A stretch of DNA of 5,167 nucleotides, from positions 1 through 5,167 of the forward strand of contig CALJIH010000173.1 in the NCBI GenBank assembly GCA_937974135.1, given 5' to 3'. How positions within the stretch are numbered: position 1 is the first letter of the stretch; every line of letters begins with the position of its first letter. Made by a program: the position numbers and the translations under genes. The notes beneath the pieces were generated by a model, which was not told where the DNA came from, did not search any database, and was given only the letters and a program-made list of their open reading frames with translations. This DNA is from an uncultured Cocleimonas sp. Lineage in GTDB: Bacteria > Pseudomonadota > Gammaproteobacteria > Thiotrichales > Thiotrichaceae. Positions 5,163 through 5,167 of the stretch are shown here, one piece after another.

Positions 5163-5167
5163 ATCAA

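Overview
The window looks like chromosomal DNA from a Gram-negative bacterium, most likely a gammaproteobacterium of moderate to low GC, possibly a sodium-using or marine one. This rests on protein-family resemblance and gene layout only, because no rRNA or other taxonomic marker is present. Nothing suggests a phage, plasmid, insertion sequence or CRISPR array.

Left half (1-2199, all on the minus strand): five tightly packed genes of a multi-subunit Mrp/Mnh-type cation/proton antiporter, read from right to left as mnhE - mnhF - mnhG - mnhB fusion - mnhC. mnhC is cut by the left edge. Neighbouring frames overlap by 1 to 4 bases or are 13 bases apart, so this is one operon with coupled translation. 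The fourth gene is composite: a DUF4040/MbhD-like part and an MbhE-like part (both equivalent to the C-terminal end of MrpA) are fused to an MnhB domain. The order E-F-G-(A C-terminal part + B)-C follows archaeal Mbh/Mbs-type modules rather than the Bacillus-type A-B-C-D-E-F-G order. The composite gene also appears to begin at a non-standard ATA codon, in an ATAG overlap with the stop of mnhG and behind a strong Shine-Dalgarno sequence.

Middle (2200-2611): a divergent, very AT-rich spacer (about 26% GC over 2221-2580 by count). It holds a plausible promoter for the antiporter operon with a consensus TATAAT, an 8-bp inverted repeat around that -10 box, a 10-bp perfect palindrome with a 4-bp centre, and a weak promoter candidate for the rightward gene. 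I see no convincing gene in it.

Right half (2612-5167, all on the plus strand): a full-length SulP-family anion transporter with a C-terminal STAS domain, closed by a clear rho-independent terminator. Sixteen bases after that terminator's T-run begins moaD, followed after one base by moaE. Together these encode the two subunits of molybdopterin synthase. A small hairpin starts at the moaE stop codon near the right edge.

Functionally, the window joins secondary ion transport (cation/proton exchange on one side, SulP anion uptake on the other) to an apparently separate molybdenum-cofactor pair. The divergent spacer could allow the antiporter and SulP to be controlled together, for example if SulP co-transports its anion with sodium, but that link is inference. 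The most unusual points are the probable ATA start, the composite antiporter subunit with its Mbh-like order, the structured divergent spacer, and a moaD with no visible ribosome binding site directly behind a terminator.
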